Below the pieces are notes generated by a model that was not told the origin of the DNA, ran no database searches, and saw nothing but the letters and a program-made list of their open reading frames with translations. The position numbers and the translations under genes are program-made. DNA of 64,000 nucleotides from Odiellus spinosus (Eukaryota > Arthropoda > Arachnida > Opiliones > Phalangiidae). Of this stretch, positions 10,681-22,377 are shown piece by piece. Each line of letters starts with the position of its first letter. Within the stretch, counting starts at the first letter, position 1. The stretch spans positions 11,851,334 through 11,915,333 of the forward strand of contig OY987225.1 of NCBI GenBank assembly GCA_963920705.1, written 5' to 3'.

Positions 10681-11305
10681 TACCTTTAATTTTAGTGAAA
10701 GGCCAAATAAATATTATCCGGATGAACAATTAGGCGTAATATTCTTTTTTGGCTCTAAAAAGTCTTTAAAATAAGCTCTTACACGATCGTTTACAACTAA
10801 TAGCAGCTGAGATAAATTTAAAAGTGTTTTAGGGGTGGTGGTCATTTTCTCTAAAATGAACAATGCTGTATCTCAAAAATGGCTTGCCCGATAGCTATAA
10901 AACTTTCGGAATCGTCTTTTATGGCCCAAAAAACTCTACAGGGATGGGGTTCAAAATTTCAATTTTTTTTGATTGATCTGTGCTAAAATTACCCTTAAAG
11001 GACATGGGAAAATGTAAAGATTTAGTTGCATCATGAATTTATACATCCCATCTGGGATGTATAACTTCATGGTTGCATCAACTGCGGTATATTCCCATTG
11101 GATAGAATCCTATTGGGTCCAATTCCCAATGGACCGAATCATAATATTCCAATTTCATTGTATAGAATTCCATTCATCCGACAATTTTTTATCGAAGTTT
11201 ATGAAATGGGAAATAAAGAATGCAATATCAAATTTAAGTAAGTTTATTTCGCCTAGTAGCCGTTAGGGGGAAACTACGATATTCCGACCCCCTAAATAAC
11301 ACTGG
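10681..11305. other. Noncoding stretch with CCAATGGGA motifs
   Basis: No gene is seen. It contains one unit of the ~100-bp repeat also found at 15185-16360 (AAAGGACATGGGAAAATGTAAAGATTT, then GCATCAACTGCGGTAT) and a cluster of CCCATTGGA / CCAATGGACCGAAT motifs at 11090-11190, like those at 15090-15180 and 47590-48435. Confidence 0.6.
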
Positions 11306-12430
11306 CTATGGACTAATTAGGACCTGGGGAGTCCAGAAAAAATACGTAAAAGAATCAACGACATCAGAAATGGGAGAAAAAATTAATCGAGGCTCAAATC
11401 TCCGTGTTAAAATCCCATAGGCTGCTTAAGGTTGGGTTGGGAACTCTTGGATTTTAATATTTAAATTTGAAAATTTTAAATACGTTTCACGTAGATTTTT
11501 TAAGTATTTTTCTGAGCTCTCCTGGTATTAATTACTCCATAACCGTGTTAATATCCCATAGGTTGGGATAACGTGGGTTGGGTTGCGTGAGGTTAGGTTG
11601 GGCTGGGCTAGGAACTCTTGGACTTTAACATGGAAATTTGAGAATTTCAAATATACATTTTACTAAATGACTGCTGATCGTAGATTTTTTAAAGTATTTT
11701 TCTGAGCTCTCCTGGTCATAATTAGTCCATAACCGTGTTAAAATCCCATTAGTTGGGCTGGGTTAGGAACTCTTGGATTTTGAGAATTTCAAATACGTTT
11801 TACTAAATTTTTGTTGGTCTAAGGTTTTTTAAGTATTTTTCTGAGCTCTCCTGGTACTAATTACACCATAACTGTGTTAAAATCACATAGTTTGGGATAG
11901 CGTGGGTTGGGTTGGGCTGGGTTAGGCTGGGCTAGGAACTCTTGGATTTTAACTTGGAAATTTGAGAATTTCAAATATACGTTTTACTAAATTATTGCTG
12001 GTCGTAGATTTTTTAATTATTTTTCTAAGCTCTCCTGATCTTAGTTAGTCCATAACCATGTTAAAATCCCATTGATTTGGTTTGGTTGAGGTGGGTTAGG
12101 TTAGGCAAGGTTGGGTTAGGTAATGCTGGGTTAGGTTGGGAACTCTTTGATTTTAATATGGAAATTTGATTATTTCAAATGATTTTTAAGTATTCTGAGC
12201 TCTCCTGGTCCTAATTAATACATGAATATGTTAAAATCCCATATGTTTGGTTGGGTTTTGTTGGGTTAGGTATGGTATGGTTGGATTAGGTTGGGTTAGG
12301 ATGGGCTGATAGGAACTCTTTTATTTTAATATGGAAATTTGAGCATTTCAAATAGGCTTTTCTAAAGGTCTTAGATTGTTTTTAAATATTTTTCTGAGCA
12401 CTCCTGGTCGTAATTAGTCCAGAACCATAG
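11306..12430. repeat. Tandem array of ~140-200-bp units with GGTTAGG runs, bounded by inverted ends
   Basis: About five degenerate units begin near 11504, 11687, 11826, 12010 and 12181. Each has TTTAAGTATTTTTCTGAGCT, TCCTGG, CTAATTAGTCCATAACC, GTTAAAATCCCATA, a variable run of GGTTGGG/GGTTAGG/GGCTGGG, then GGAACTCTTGGATTTTAA. Unit length varies mainly through the number of G-rich repeats. The first ~45 bp (11306-11350, CTATGGACTAATTAGGACC) is the inverse of the last (12385-12430), so the whole may be a TIR element with an expanded core. Confidence 0.75.
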
Positions 12431-12840
12431 CTATTTATTGAACGATTTGTTGTGTTATAAAACGCGTATAGCGTGTCAAAACTCAACAAAGGTTTCGCGG
12501 TAATTTTTAGTTAATTGCTAAAGTTGGGAACTAGTCTCGCTTAGCCAAAATCCGATTTTAAGAAACTTAGAAAAGTTAGTTTCTGATGGCTTTGAAATAG
12601 CATATAAAAATGGCATGTGAACAAAACTTATGTTGCCTTGCTATTTCTAAAGCCGGATGCACACAGACCTATTTTTACGCGTTTCCCCTGGCACGCCCAC
12701 ATAAGTCAATGGGAGCGCCCATTTAAGTCTGTACATCCGGCGTAACAAACACCTCTGTAGGTTCACGCGACATTTGAAAAAAAATCAGAACTTTCTTCGA
12801 GCCTAGTATCGTAAAGTTAATAATTTTCCACCATTGGGAG
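12431..12840. other. No recognisable feature
   Basis: AT-rich noncoding sequence; nothing gene-like is seen on either strand. Confidence 0.5.
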
Positions 12841-14739
12841 CAATTCTCTAACCTTCCTGGATTTTATCGTAAACGATAAGTGATAATTTTACCGGGCGGG
12901 ACCTTATCGATCGTTCGCTAATTCGGTATTCTCTAACTCGCGCGCGTGATTTACGATAAGGAATAGTACGGTAACTCCAAAAACGGTAAAAAAAGCTTAA
13001 ATTCGATAAAAAAAATGATTTTCGTTAGGCTTAGCTCTAGAATGAAAACGTTTTACAAAGTTTTATTTCATTTTCATTCGGATTTATAGGATCCTTAGAA
13101 TTGATTTAAATGAGAAAAAAATAATTATAGGAACAGAAAAGAAAGCTTATTTTAAAGCCACTCTAAACTATTTATTAATTATTGAACTTGCTAGTAAACT
13201 TTGATTTAAAACGAGGCTAGTAAACTTTGATTTAAAACGAGGCTAAGATGAAGGATTTTCAAGTATTAAACTCTTATTTAGCCTAATCCATACCGACAAT
13301 ATTGAAGTATTTAATATAAAAATTGATTCTTTAGTTTTTACTTGAAATAGGGATGTATTTACAGACTAGAAATGCGACGGAGAAAGTGCTACTGTTCCTA
13401 TAGTTGCAATGCCATATGCAAGAGGTTGAAAAAGCAAGCGATAAAATTGATTTTATTCAAATTGTTTTTATTCACACTGATTCGCATTAATGTTACATAA
13501 AGTACATTTTATTCACTGTTACAAGAATTGGAAAACTGGCTGAGATACAGATTTTGCAATTAACACAAAGGAAAAATTTGAATCAGGAATTATATTTCAA
13601 AAACAAGTTTACGGATAAATACAACATACCTAGCTAGAAGTTCTAATAGCCCTTGGAAAATTATTAATGTTTGCGAGGGACACGGGTATTTTGTGACGAA
13701 ACATGGCAATTCTTGATAAATGTCTAACTTCTTGAAAATCGGTTGCGGTATGAGTAGTATTGGCGAAATTTAGCTTTCCAAAAATCATGAAAAATATTTT
13801 AGATCTATACACCGAGATTTCTATAGTTTCATCCCGGTTATTTATACTGTATTCTTGGCTTTTTAAATTTTAAGCGTAGAAACAGTTTGGTTGCGGGATC
13901 TCTTTCACATTCCCAGCAAATTTACTGTCAGTGGTACTAGTAGAATTTCCTACGGTATCTGGTATCCAACTTGTAAATCGTGATAAAATTCAGCAGAAAA
14001 TCAACGTACGCAAATCTGAAAAATGATTAGTGTGTTACTTAGCTTCGTAGAAATCAAAAAGGTTGAGCGACGTACTGAGCTTTTAAATCACAAATATGCT
14101 TTAAGAAAATGAAACTGAGGCAATCATTCTACCGTTTACATATGAATAGAGTGAATATGAAATATCAAATTGGTACAGTTTAACTGATACAAGGCTTACC
14201 TTAATTGGATCCCGATTCACGGATCAGACTTCCTAAGACTATATGCTCTGGCTTGACGAACAATTTATTGAATTAGGTACTGGGGGAGAGTTGAAAACCT
14301 TTATCATGATCTCGTAAAACATTCTCTCCGCGAAATATTCGTCGATTTTATTTATTTCGAGCCTTCGGCGCAAATTCGTTCGTTCGCTTGGCTGCCATTT
14401 TAGCGGAAAAGTAACGAAGGTCGCTACCTAGCGTTTTTTATTTGAAATAAGATTGAAGCCGCGAAATTCAAACGCGTATTTTTACTAGTATTTGCTTGTT
14501 GAAGCCTATTAATTCTTAAAATGATCTAAAAACGCTGAATTATAGAAATTATGGATGTTTTTTCTTCGTTCGATAAGAGTTACCGACCCTGTTGTTAAGT
14601 TATCGGGTGGTTATCGTATTTCGCGCTCGATAATTTCACGTTTGGAAGTTAGAGAATACCATTTTTTGATAACTTATCACATTTACGATAAAACCGGAGT
14701 TATCGTATGCGCGTGAACGATAAAAAAGTTAGAGAATTG
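12841..14739. mobile_element. 1.9-kb nonautonomous DNA element with GATAACG-rich inverted ends
   Basis: The left end CAATTCTCTAACCTTCC (12841) matches the inverse of the right end (GTTAGAGAATTG to 14739). The homology is loose but extends about 110 bp inward, including TTTATCGTAAACGATAAG and a second GGTATTCTCTAAC block (12926 and the inverse at 14645-14657). The exact outer border is uncertain by about 8 bp because the flanks CCACCATT (12829) and CCACCATT (14740) are alike. The interior contains only short open frames and a tandem pair of ~24 bp (CTAGTAAACTTTGATTTAAA at 13189 and 13213). No transposase is recognised. Confidence 0.65.
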
Positions 14740-15089
14740 CCACCATTATCTGATTAGACTTTATCGAGTTTTGATATTTCTAGTCATATCTGAACAGTCT
14801 ACATTGTTTAAATATAACTTGTTTCCAGAATGTATTTCTTTATAAATTGTGCATAGAAAATACCCTAAAACAGCAGCGGAAATATTGTAGTCTAGTGACA
14901 ACAGTTAGCTTTATAAAGTTTAACTTCGTTGATTTAAAAATATTTTGTTCTTCTAAACAATAATATTTCATTAATATCTTGCAGAATGGTTGGGTCTAGT
15001 GCTCAAGTTACTTGACCATTAAATTATTATAAATCCTTCAGATCGTTTACTTGTAAATTCCATCGGGTATATTTAAGCAAAGATTCTTG

Positions 15090-15185
15090 TCCCATTGGAC
15101 CGAATCATAAACCCGGAGAAGTGCGAGTTTTGCGGTCCATGGGTACAGTCGGTTCATTGGGACTATCGGTCCAATGGGATTCTGC
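15090..15185. repeat. Cluster of CCAATGGGACCGA-type motifs
   Basis: CCCATTGGACCGAATC, GGTCCATGGGTACAGTCGG and TCGGTCCAATGGGATTC occur in both orientations within 95 bp. The same word set occurs at 11090-11190 and much more densely at 47590-48435. Confidence 0.6.
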
Positions 15186-16360
15186 GGCTGCCGGAGGTAT
15201 TAACGTCAAAAATGATGAAAAAAATGAATTTAAATTTGGTTTAAAGGACAACGGGGAAAACATAAATATTCTGTTGCAACAAGTGCGCTGCAGGAGGTAT
15301 TAACATAAAAAGATGGTCAAGCCCCTAGGAATAGCTAGACCCCCGACAGTGTAAAAGAGGCTGTAAGAAATAATGCTATAGGAGGGGCGTGCATGCACAA
15401 ACGCTCTTTAAACAATTTGAATGGCGCGTCTCGAGATTTCGAGCAAATTTTTCGAGCCGACTATATGACCGTGAGCGTTTTTTATGCGATATATTGTAAA
15501 AGATCTATATTCGAATATCCCCGCTTGTGAGAAAACTCGCAGTCATTGCACACTCAAATCATGTTTTTCAAATCATGTTTTTCGAATCATGCTTTTAAAA
15601 TCATATTTTCAAATCATGTTTTTCAAAACTGGTTTTTTATTACTGACAGACTAGAACTCAAGACGCATAAGCTCCCTTCGCGACGACTTTTTTATTGTTT
15701 TTGAGTTTTCATTACTGACAGACTAGAACTGGGTCTAGCTAAAAATTTAAATTTGGTTTAAAGGGCAATGGACAAAACATAAAGATTTAAATGCATCAAC
15801 TGCGGCTTCCGGAAGTATTGATTTAAAAAAACAAAAAAAAAATTAATTTAAATTTGGCTTAGAGGACAATGGGGAAAAATTAAAGATTTCTCTGCATCAA
15901 TTAACTGCGGCTGCCATAGATATAGACGAATTCGAAATTGAAGTTGAACTGGAAGGGGCAGCGTGCCATTGGGGTACTCATTACGCGGCTATCTGTTAGG
16001 AGATGTCGATATCGAAGATCATATCTAATCATATTTTGAATAGTTAAGTTATGACGAGAGGGACAATTTCGGCGCTAACTCCTCCCCTCGTGCTTCGAGA
16101 CTTGATGCGTTTCCTATAGCAACGGGTGTAATACGTGGATAGGTACGAGAGCGAGAGATTAGAGTGAGGCGGAGGCGCGCCAGATATTGTGATAATTTGA
16201 CATTATATTTGAACCCCACTGGCTGTGGGTTCTTGAAGTTGGTTTAGGAGTTTGGGAGTTTTGAATTCGTCAATTAACATTAAAAATTGATAAAAAAATT
16301 ATTTTAATTTAAAGGACAATTGGAAAAGGTTGAAGATTTCACTGCGTCAACTGCGGATTT
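15185..16360 (+). repeat. Dispersed ~100-bp repeats around satellite relics
   Basis: At least four copies (near 15190, 15745, 15835 and 16275) share TTTAAATTTGG(T/C)TT, AAAGGACAATGGGGAAAA, AAGATTT and CATCAACTGCGGCTGCC. The direct word ATTACTGACAGACTAGAACT occurs at 15640 and 15712. The region 15931-16270 between the copies is slightly GC-richer, with no coding signature. Confidence 0.6.
15311..15650 (+). repeat. Interspersed repeat 'B', copy 1, with relic 14-bp satellite units
   Basis: 15311-15440 matches 37884-38012 (AAGATGGTCAAG, AGTGTAAAAGAGGCTG, AACAATTTGAATGGCG). As at 37.9 kb, it is followed by TTTTTCAAATCATG units, here only five degenerate ones (15558-15625). This shows that the 14-bp satellite at 38037 belongs to a dispersed repeat and expanded locally there. 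Confidence 0.85.
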
Positions 16361-16545
16361 TGGAATATGTATACTAAAAATTTAACCATTTTAAAAAAAA
16401 AAGTCTCGCGATATGGTAGATTGCGATGTTTATATTATTAATTTATACTGAATACTATTAAAGGGCAAGTCTGTTGATATAGAAGTTTACAATAAAATGT
16501 AAGACGGAAGGAACAAATATTATCATAGAAAAAAAAATAATATGT

Positions 16546-17035
16546 ACAAAAAAGCCTAGTCTCGCAACGAAATGCTACCAGCGTAAAAAGTTGTAAGATA
16601 AAATGTAAAACCAAGTCAGTTATTTTACTTCTTATGATGCTCCCATTCAACATCATTGTCATAAATTGTTTCATAATTAGTTACTTACTTTTATTTACTG
16701 TCTGTTTTAATATAAGTCACTTATTTCTATAATAAACATAGTCACTTTGCAATCGTGAGGCAACATAATAATATCAATTAGCGGTCCAAGAAGATATTAC
16801 CTCACAGCATCGCTTTACTTGATGCCTCGCTATTGCCAAGTGACTATATTTATTATAGAAATTAGTGTCTTATATTAAAACAGTCAGTAAATGTAGGTAA
16901 GTATCTAATTAGGAAACAATTTATGACAATGTTGTTGAATGGGTGCATCATAAGAATTAAAATAACTAAGTTGGCTTTACATTTTATCTCGCAACGTTTT
17001 AGGCTGGTAGCATTTCGGTGCGAGGCTTTTTCGCA
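16546..17035. repeat. Large imperfect palindrome with ~210-bp arms
   Basis: The left arm 16546-16760 is the inverse of the right arm 16825-17035: AAGCCTAGTCTCGCAACGAA with TTCGGTGCGAGGCTT, ACATCATTGTCATAAATTG with CAATTTATGACAATGTTG, and CTATAATAAACATAGTCACT with its inverse. The centre is about 60 bp. The short open frames in the arms mirror each other and are not genes. It looks like a fold-back element. Confidence 0.85.
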
Positions 17036-17106
17036 TGTTTTATGCTTTTCAAATCATGCTTTTCAAGTCATTTTTTCAAATGTTTTTCAATTTTTTTTCA
17101 AATCAT
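17036..17106 (+). repeat. Relic of the 14-bp TTTTTCAAATCATG satellite
   Basis: Four to five degenerate units lie between the palindrome and the truncated gypsy element. This is the third locus of this satellite family in the window. Confidence 0.75.
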
Positions 17107-17785
17107 GATTACGGATCTACAACCAGCAACCGATAAAACCGCACTTCAACGTTTTCTCGGAATGGTGAATTACTTGGCGAAAATCATACGTCACTACTCC
17201 GAACTAACCGCACCATTTCGAGACTTGCTAAAATCCACAGCGGAATATCCATCTTCAACAAACCTATGACGACATAAAAAATTAACTGATAACAGCACCT
17301 GTGCTTCAATTATTCAGTCATGAGATCCCATGCGTAGTCAGTAGATGGAAGCAAGTACGGAATAGGTGCAGCGCTTCTACAAAACGATCGCCCAGTCGAA
17401 TATGCATCAATGACGTTCAACCAGGTCCAAGTCAGATACGCAGAAATAGAAAAATCTATGCTAGCGATAATACATGCTTGCGAGAGGTTCCATTTCTATG
17501 TAGCGGCAGCGCCAGTGATCAAACAGACTGATAATCGTCCACTACTCGCAGTCATAAAGAAACAATTCCAGCTGATGTCTTCCAGGATACAGAGACTAAC
17601 TATAAGACTGGCAAGGTACGATCCTAAGATACGTACCAAGTTCACAACTATACGTCGCCGACACGCTTTGAAGAGCTCCAAACCCAGACATGCAGTACGA
17701 AACAAGTTATCTGAAAGGCCCAAACCCCACTGTATACAGCCTTACGTCTTTATCACAGGAAAAGGAGGAAGAATTTAGACAAGAA
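17107..17785 (+). pseudogene. Ty3/gypsy RT connection and RNase H remnant
   Basis: Starts with TDLQPATDKTALQRFLGMVN, the RT-RNase H linker typical of Ty3/gypsy. A frameshift follows at about 17255. The RNase H part (MTFNQVQVRYAEIEKSMLAI near 17410, then QTDNRPLLAVIKKQ) has lost its first catalytic motif through the frame disruption at 17300-17400. Another frameshift lies near 17645. Confidence 0.85.
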
Positions 17786-19253
17786 ACGGCAATAGACAAG
17801 ACCATGCAAGACGTTGCAAAATTTATTAAGAACGGCTGGCCGAAAACCATGAAAAGTATTCCAAAGAAGAAAGTTCGTCAATACTGGTCCGTTCAGGATG
17901 AGCTCTATGAAGAAAGTGGCCTACAGTACAGAGGCGACCGCCTCATAGTACCAGTCAGTCTGCAAAAGAACATCATGGCATAGATACATACGGTTCATCA
18001 AGGGATCACATCGTGCTTAGCGAAGGCCAGAATTCACGTGCATTGGCCGAACATGGCCAAGGACTTGGCCTATTACATCCAATCGTGTTCCATTTGCAGG
18101 CAACGAGATTGAGCTAATACGCCCATGCCGGTGCAGCCCTAGCTTATACCGCCGCACCCTTGGCATACGTTAGGAACAGATTTGTTTCATCACCAGGGCC
18201 GCAACCTGATTATCATAGTGGAGTACTACTCCAATTACGTGGAGGTACAGGAATTGTCATCTACAAACGCACAAGCAGTAATATCAGCAACGACACCGCA
18301 TATAGCTCGATACGGAGTTCCTCAGAAGATCATAAGCGACAATGGCCCACCATTTAATTCGTCAGCCTACAAGTCATTCCTGGCGCAATGGAGCATAGAA
18401 TACGTTACAGCAAGCCCATACCACCCACAAACAAACGGACTGGCGGAAAGATTCATTCAAAAAATCAAACGCTTACTGAGAGAAGCCCTAACTGACGGAA
18501 AAAGCATCCATCAAGTGCTGTATCCATCAAGCAAACCACGCCGAAAGTAGATATGGCATCCCCGGCCGAAATACTTATGGGGCGACGCTTACGAACACCC
18601 CTAATAACAAATCAGAAATCACTCATACCACACTACCCAATGGACAAAACGATGGAAGACCCAAAACAACGGCCGGAATCTATGGTGAGTTTACCACAAT
18701 TTCCACAAAAACAACTAAAGCCACTGCATCCAGGATGCATAATTTACTATCAAGCAGACCCAAGGAAATGGCTCTCGGCAGAAGTACAGTATCCAGATAA
18801 ACAGAAGGAATATTACATAATTCGTACAAAGGAGGGCCAAATACTCCGTAGAACAAGAGTTCACTTGAGGCCGGACTTCAGAAAAGTAAAGGAAAAACAA
18901 CAGCAAACACCAAGGGAAGGATTAGCAAACAAACAAGAGTCGTATCATGCAACCCCCAGAACCACGAGCCAAAACCCGCATACAAACAAGAAAGATATTA
19001 GATCAAGAGGAAAACTTGCAATCACAACCAACAAACAATATCGACGATCAGCCCAACAGCACACTATGTGCAGTCATTCGCCGCTATACTGAAAAGCCCA
19101 GCACCAGCATGTAAAGAACAGACCAAGGTCACCAAGCAGAAACTTACATTGCAACAAGAGACTATAACGAGAAGTGGCCGATCCAGCAAGAAGCCCATAT
19201 TATTAACTTCGACTAGTTTTGTCTCATTAAGAAGAAAAAAAAAGTTGATGTAG
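17786..19253 (+). pseudogene. Ty3/gypsy integrase
   Basis: The zinc-binding N-terminus is visible at 17985-18110 (VHQGITSCLAKARIHVHWP then CSICRQRD). The catalytic core has TDLFHHQGRNLIIIVEYYSN (first D, about 18175), IISDNGPPF (second D, about 18329) and YHPQTNGLAERFIQ (E, about 18420). The C-terminal part (18553-19253) starts SPAEILMGRRLRTPL and ends with TRSGRSSKKP. In-frame stops near 17983 and 18113 and frameshifts near 18545 and 19090 make it nonfunctional. When intact it would insert cDNA into the genome. Confidence 0.88.
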
Positions 19254-19460
19254 TTGTAGGTTTATACATACATTGTATAGGCTTGTACATATATTTGTAT
19301 GGCTTGTACATACATTTTAACTCTGTAAATATTAGTTTTTTGCATTTATTGGCCTAGAACAAAAAAACTTTGACCTATAAATAAAATGATAAGAAAATGT
19401 ATAAAATCGTTGTGCAGCCAACTGGGCGCGGCACTTATAAAATTGCTCTCATTAAAAACA
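19249..19460 (+). repeat. Probable 3' LTR of the second Ty3/gypsy element
   Basis: A polypurine stretch (AAGAAGAAAAAAAAAG, 19229-19244) is followed by TGTAGTTG at 19249. An AATAAA lies near 19380, and an ACA end fits at 19458-19460. With no 5' LTR in the window, the right border is a guess. Confidence 0.5.
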
Positions 19461-19478
19461 GGCCAGCTGGCCTGTTTT
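19455..19478. other. Perfect 24-bp palindrome at the LTR edge
   Basis: AAAACAGGCCAG is followed immediately by its inverse CTGGCCTGTTTT. It could form a cruciform or an RNA hairpin at the transcript end of the retroelement. Confidence 0.8.
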
Positions 19479-19597
19479 ATTTATAGGTGTCTCAAAATTT
19501 CATTAGAAAAATCTATGGAGATTTGTCTTATGAGGTGGAATATTTTTTGTCAATGATAACTGAGGTTTTCTTCTTCTTCTTCGTCCGACTGCGAGTC

Positions 19598-19935
19598 CGT
19601 TTCATTGAGAGTTTGCATTCGAGAGAGAAAATATGTTAGGCTCGTGGGGTACTCTATATTTTTCTATACGTTTCGGATGAATACTAAGACTGAGATAACA
19701 AAAGCTTTATAGATAACGTTGAAACACCGTGAAAGACGGCGTTTCACTGGGAGTTTGCATTCGAAAGAGATAAATTTGCAAGAATCATGAAGGTGCTCTA
19801 TATATTTCTATACGTTTCGGATGAATACTGAGACTGAGATAACAAAAGCTTTAGATAAGGTTGAAACACCGTGAAAGACGGCGTTTCATTGGGAGTTTGC
19901 ATTAGAAAGAGAGATATTTGTTAGATTTACAAGGG
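19598..19935 (+). repeat. 142-bp tandem repeat, 2.4 copies
   Basis: Copies start at 19598, 19740 and 19882 with CGTTTCAYTGRGAGTTTGCA and share TTTCTATACGTTTCGGATGA and GAAACACCGTGAAAGACGG. No open frame is conserved across the copies. Confidence 0.9.
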
Positions 19936-20009
19936 TGTTCTATTATATTTTTATTACAAGGTTGTTCTATTATATTTTTATTACAAGGTTGTTCTATTAT
20001 ATTTCTATT
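19929..20009 (+). repeat. 27-bp tandem repeat, three copies
   Basis: Three consecutive units of ACAAGGTTGTTCTATTATAT plus TTTTATT, the last with one substitution. Confidence 0.9.
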
Positions 20010-22377
20010 ATACTTTTATTATGTTGAATACTATGACTGAATAACAGTAGCTTTGATTACGTTGGAAAGAAAGACGGAAAAAATGATAACGTTGGTGTAT
20101 GAAGTTGAATAAAAAACTTGTGTCTAATTAAATATAAATAATAAAGCAAAACGCGAGAGATTCAAACGATATATGTTTTGGTTTAAAAGATATAGGACGA
20201 TGCGTAGAATTTTACGTATTGAGTCTAATGCAAAACTGTGTTTTTAACGTTTATAGTGCGAACTGAATTTTTTTTTATCAATGATTATAAGCCGCAGGGT
20301 ACATAAACTTGGGTATGATACATTAGCCCAAATGGTATATAACGGTGAGATTTTGAAATGTCTTAGAAAATGGACTCTGAGACAGACGTACAATAAATTG
20401 ATTTAGTTATAAAAGTTGGCGGGAAATTTAAATTATGCTGCAGAATTTAAAGGAGTCTAGAAAGGATACGGATATAAGAACAAAATTGGACACACGCGCG
20501 ATAGGACACAATAACGATGGGATATAATATCGATGGGACGCAATCTCGACAGAACATAATGTCGATGCGACACAATCTTGATAGACCATAATCTTCATGT
20601 ACATAATCTCAAGTGGAATCTTTATCGATAGTTCACAACCTCTAATGGACATTTTATTTCCTTGCCCTTCTTGTAATATTTTAGATAAGGTTACGTTAGT
20701 TAATCACTCGAACTACGTCATCCCTCCAACTAGTTAAACACTCGCTCTAACCCATCCCTCTTATAATATTATAGGTAAGGTTACGTTAGTAGAGTGCAAC
20801 AGTCTCAGTCTGATTTAGTTGCAGTCGACGCGAAGTCAGCCCCTTAAGAGTATTCGAACTTTCGGTACTATCACGTGTTCGACATAACGAACTTTTGGAC
20901 TCGACGTCCAATTCTTACAATGGGATGTAAATACGTTTTTCAGTTGGCCTATCGCCAGTAGGCCAAATCAGTCTTTTAAGGGACGTCGACGTAGTTTTTC
21001 GAGAGATAAAAGTCATTTGCGCCTATGGATAGATGTCATTCATGCGTTCAACATCGTGTAAAAAAAGTCAACGTCTCTAGCCTGCTGCAGAGGTGGAAGT
21101 TCCGTGGTGACGCCTAGAATGTCCTAGCCTTCAAGGATTAGGATAGGCCAAGTAGAGGACAAGTAGTGGAAAGATGCCTGGGGCCATCATCCAGTACATC
21201 TCTTGGACAGCAGAGTAAAGGAAGACTTACGTTTCTTTAGGAACAGTGCGGAGGACTTAGCATAGTTTTTTGCAAATATGTTCTTTAACGCAATGTTGTT
21301 TTTACGACTTCGTTTTCTTTTTTTTTAGCAGGGCTCTCTGAATTTATGAGAATTATACTTGTAATAATAAAGTTTAATGTTTATTCTGGTCTCGATCGTC
21401 TTGTTAATTCTCGAGTAGATATTTTAGTATCTTAGTGGATGTTCATGGTAATCACTTTTAGTTAGTTTAGATTAAAACAACGCTAGTAAGGTCACGTCAG
21501 GTTAGTATATTTTATCGCTCGAATTAGCCAATATCCCTTTATCTAATAGTCCCTCGGTATCACCCTTCTCTCTTGTAATTGACGAGTTCGGAATTTGAAG
21601 CGAATCTTCCAGAGCCATGGCGCGATTGAGGTATACCTTCGTTATGTGCGGATTTGTTACGAGGTGACGCTTTCGTCGTTCTTATTCGAAACTAAGCGTA
21701 GTGGATGAATAAATGGATGGAAACAAAGAAAGAGTCATCATATTATATGTAACGGCAAATTCAGACTTTATTTATATTTTCCTATATAACCTTTAAAATC
21801 TTTGACTCCTACCCTTTAATTCGTAAATACTTTAAATTGTAAACGGCAGAGACTCCACCCAGTACAATTACAGTCGTAGGGTGTTTTTTCTTTTAGGTCT
21901 TCCGATACGCGTATCTAGCTAGCGCGAGGTCTGAGGTTAGAGTTGTAATGGTTTCTCTTGCACATGGTCTTCCTTTTTTTATAAATCGGTCCCATGTGTA
22001 CTCAATTTTAAGAAAACTTTAAATTCCTTTTAGTTGCCATGCCCGCGTATGCCGCGGCATGGTACCAAATTATATATTTTTCTACTTACTGGTATCCTGA
22101 GGTTGGACTGGAGACTTAAAAGCGAGAGGTCATAATTTTTAAATTGAGTTTAAATCTACGGAGTAAGAAAAAGGCTCGATCGCCATGTACAAAATAAAAT
22201 CTAACCGGGCAATCGGATGATTCGAAATCACGCGATGACGAGACGTCAGCAACCAGTATTCTGAATACATTTCAATCTTTAATTGTGCGCGTCCGTCCAC
22301 CATTATATGTGCGCGTCGTGTAACGCGTCCTCACAGGAAAACGAGTGAGTTCAAAGCTATTTTAAAAGGGTACCAGT
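20010..22377. other. Noncoding region with scattered repeats
   Basis: No gene is recognised. 20500-20600 has short imperfect repeats around ATCGATGGGA/ATAATNTCGATG. 20680-20790 and about 21480-21560 are degenerate, inverted members of the AACCTTACCTAAAATATTA family tandemly arrayed at 42469-43045. An AATAAAG-type signal at about 21368 follows a slightly GC-richer stretch (20800-21250) that could be an old LTR or noncoding exon; I cannot decide. Confidence 0.5.

Larger units (their letters stand above)
17107..19460 (+). mobile_element. Second Ty3/gypsy element, 5' truncated
   Basis: It begins abruptly in the RT connection region directly after the satellite relic and runs through RNase H, integrase and a probable 3' LTR. 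LTR, gag, protease and the RT catalytic core are absent. Multiple frameshifts and stops occur. Confidence 0.88.

Noticed and set aside
16438-17108. Two facing small frames starting MTM.LNG.II
   Set aside because: They are the two arms of one palindrome read on opposite strands; the shared sequence comes from the inverted repeat, not from related genes.
17107-19460. The idea that this is the missing 3' half of the gypsy element at 6982-10370
   Set aside because: Both contain the RT-RNase H linker and RNase H, with clearly different residues (LQRFLGSINYVSRF versus LQRFLGMVNYLAKI), so they are separate elements.
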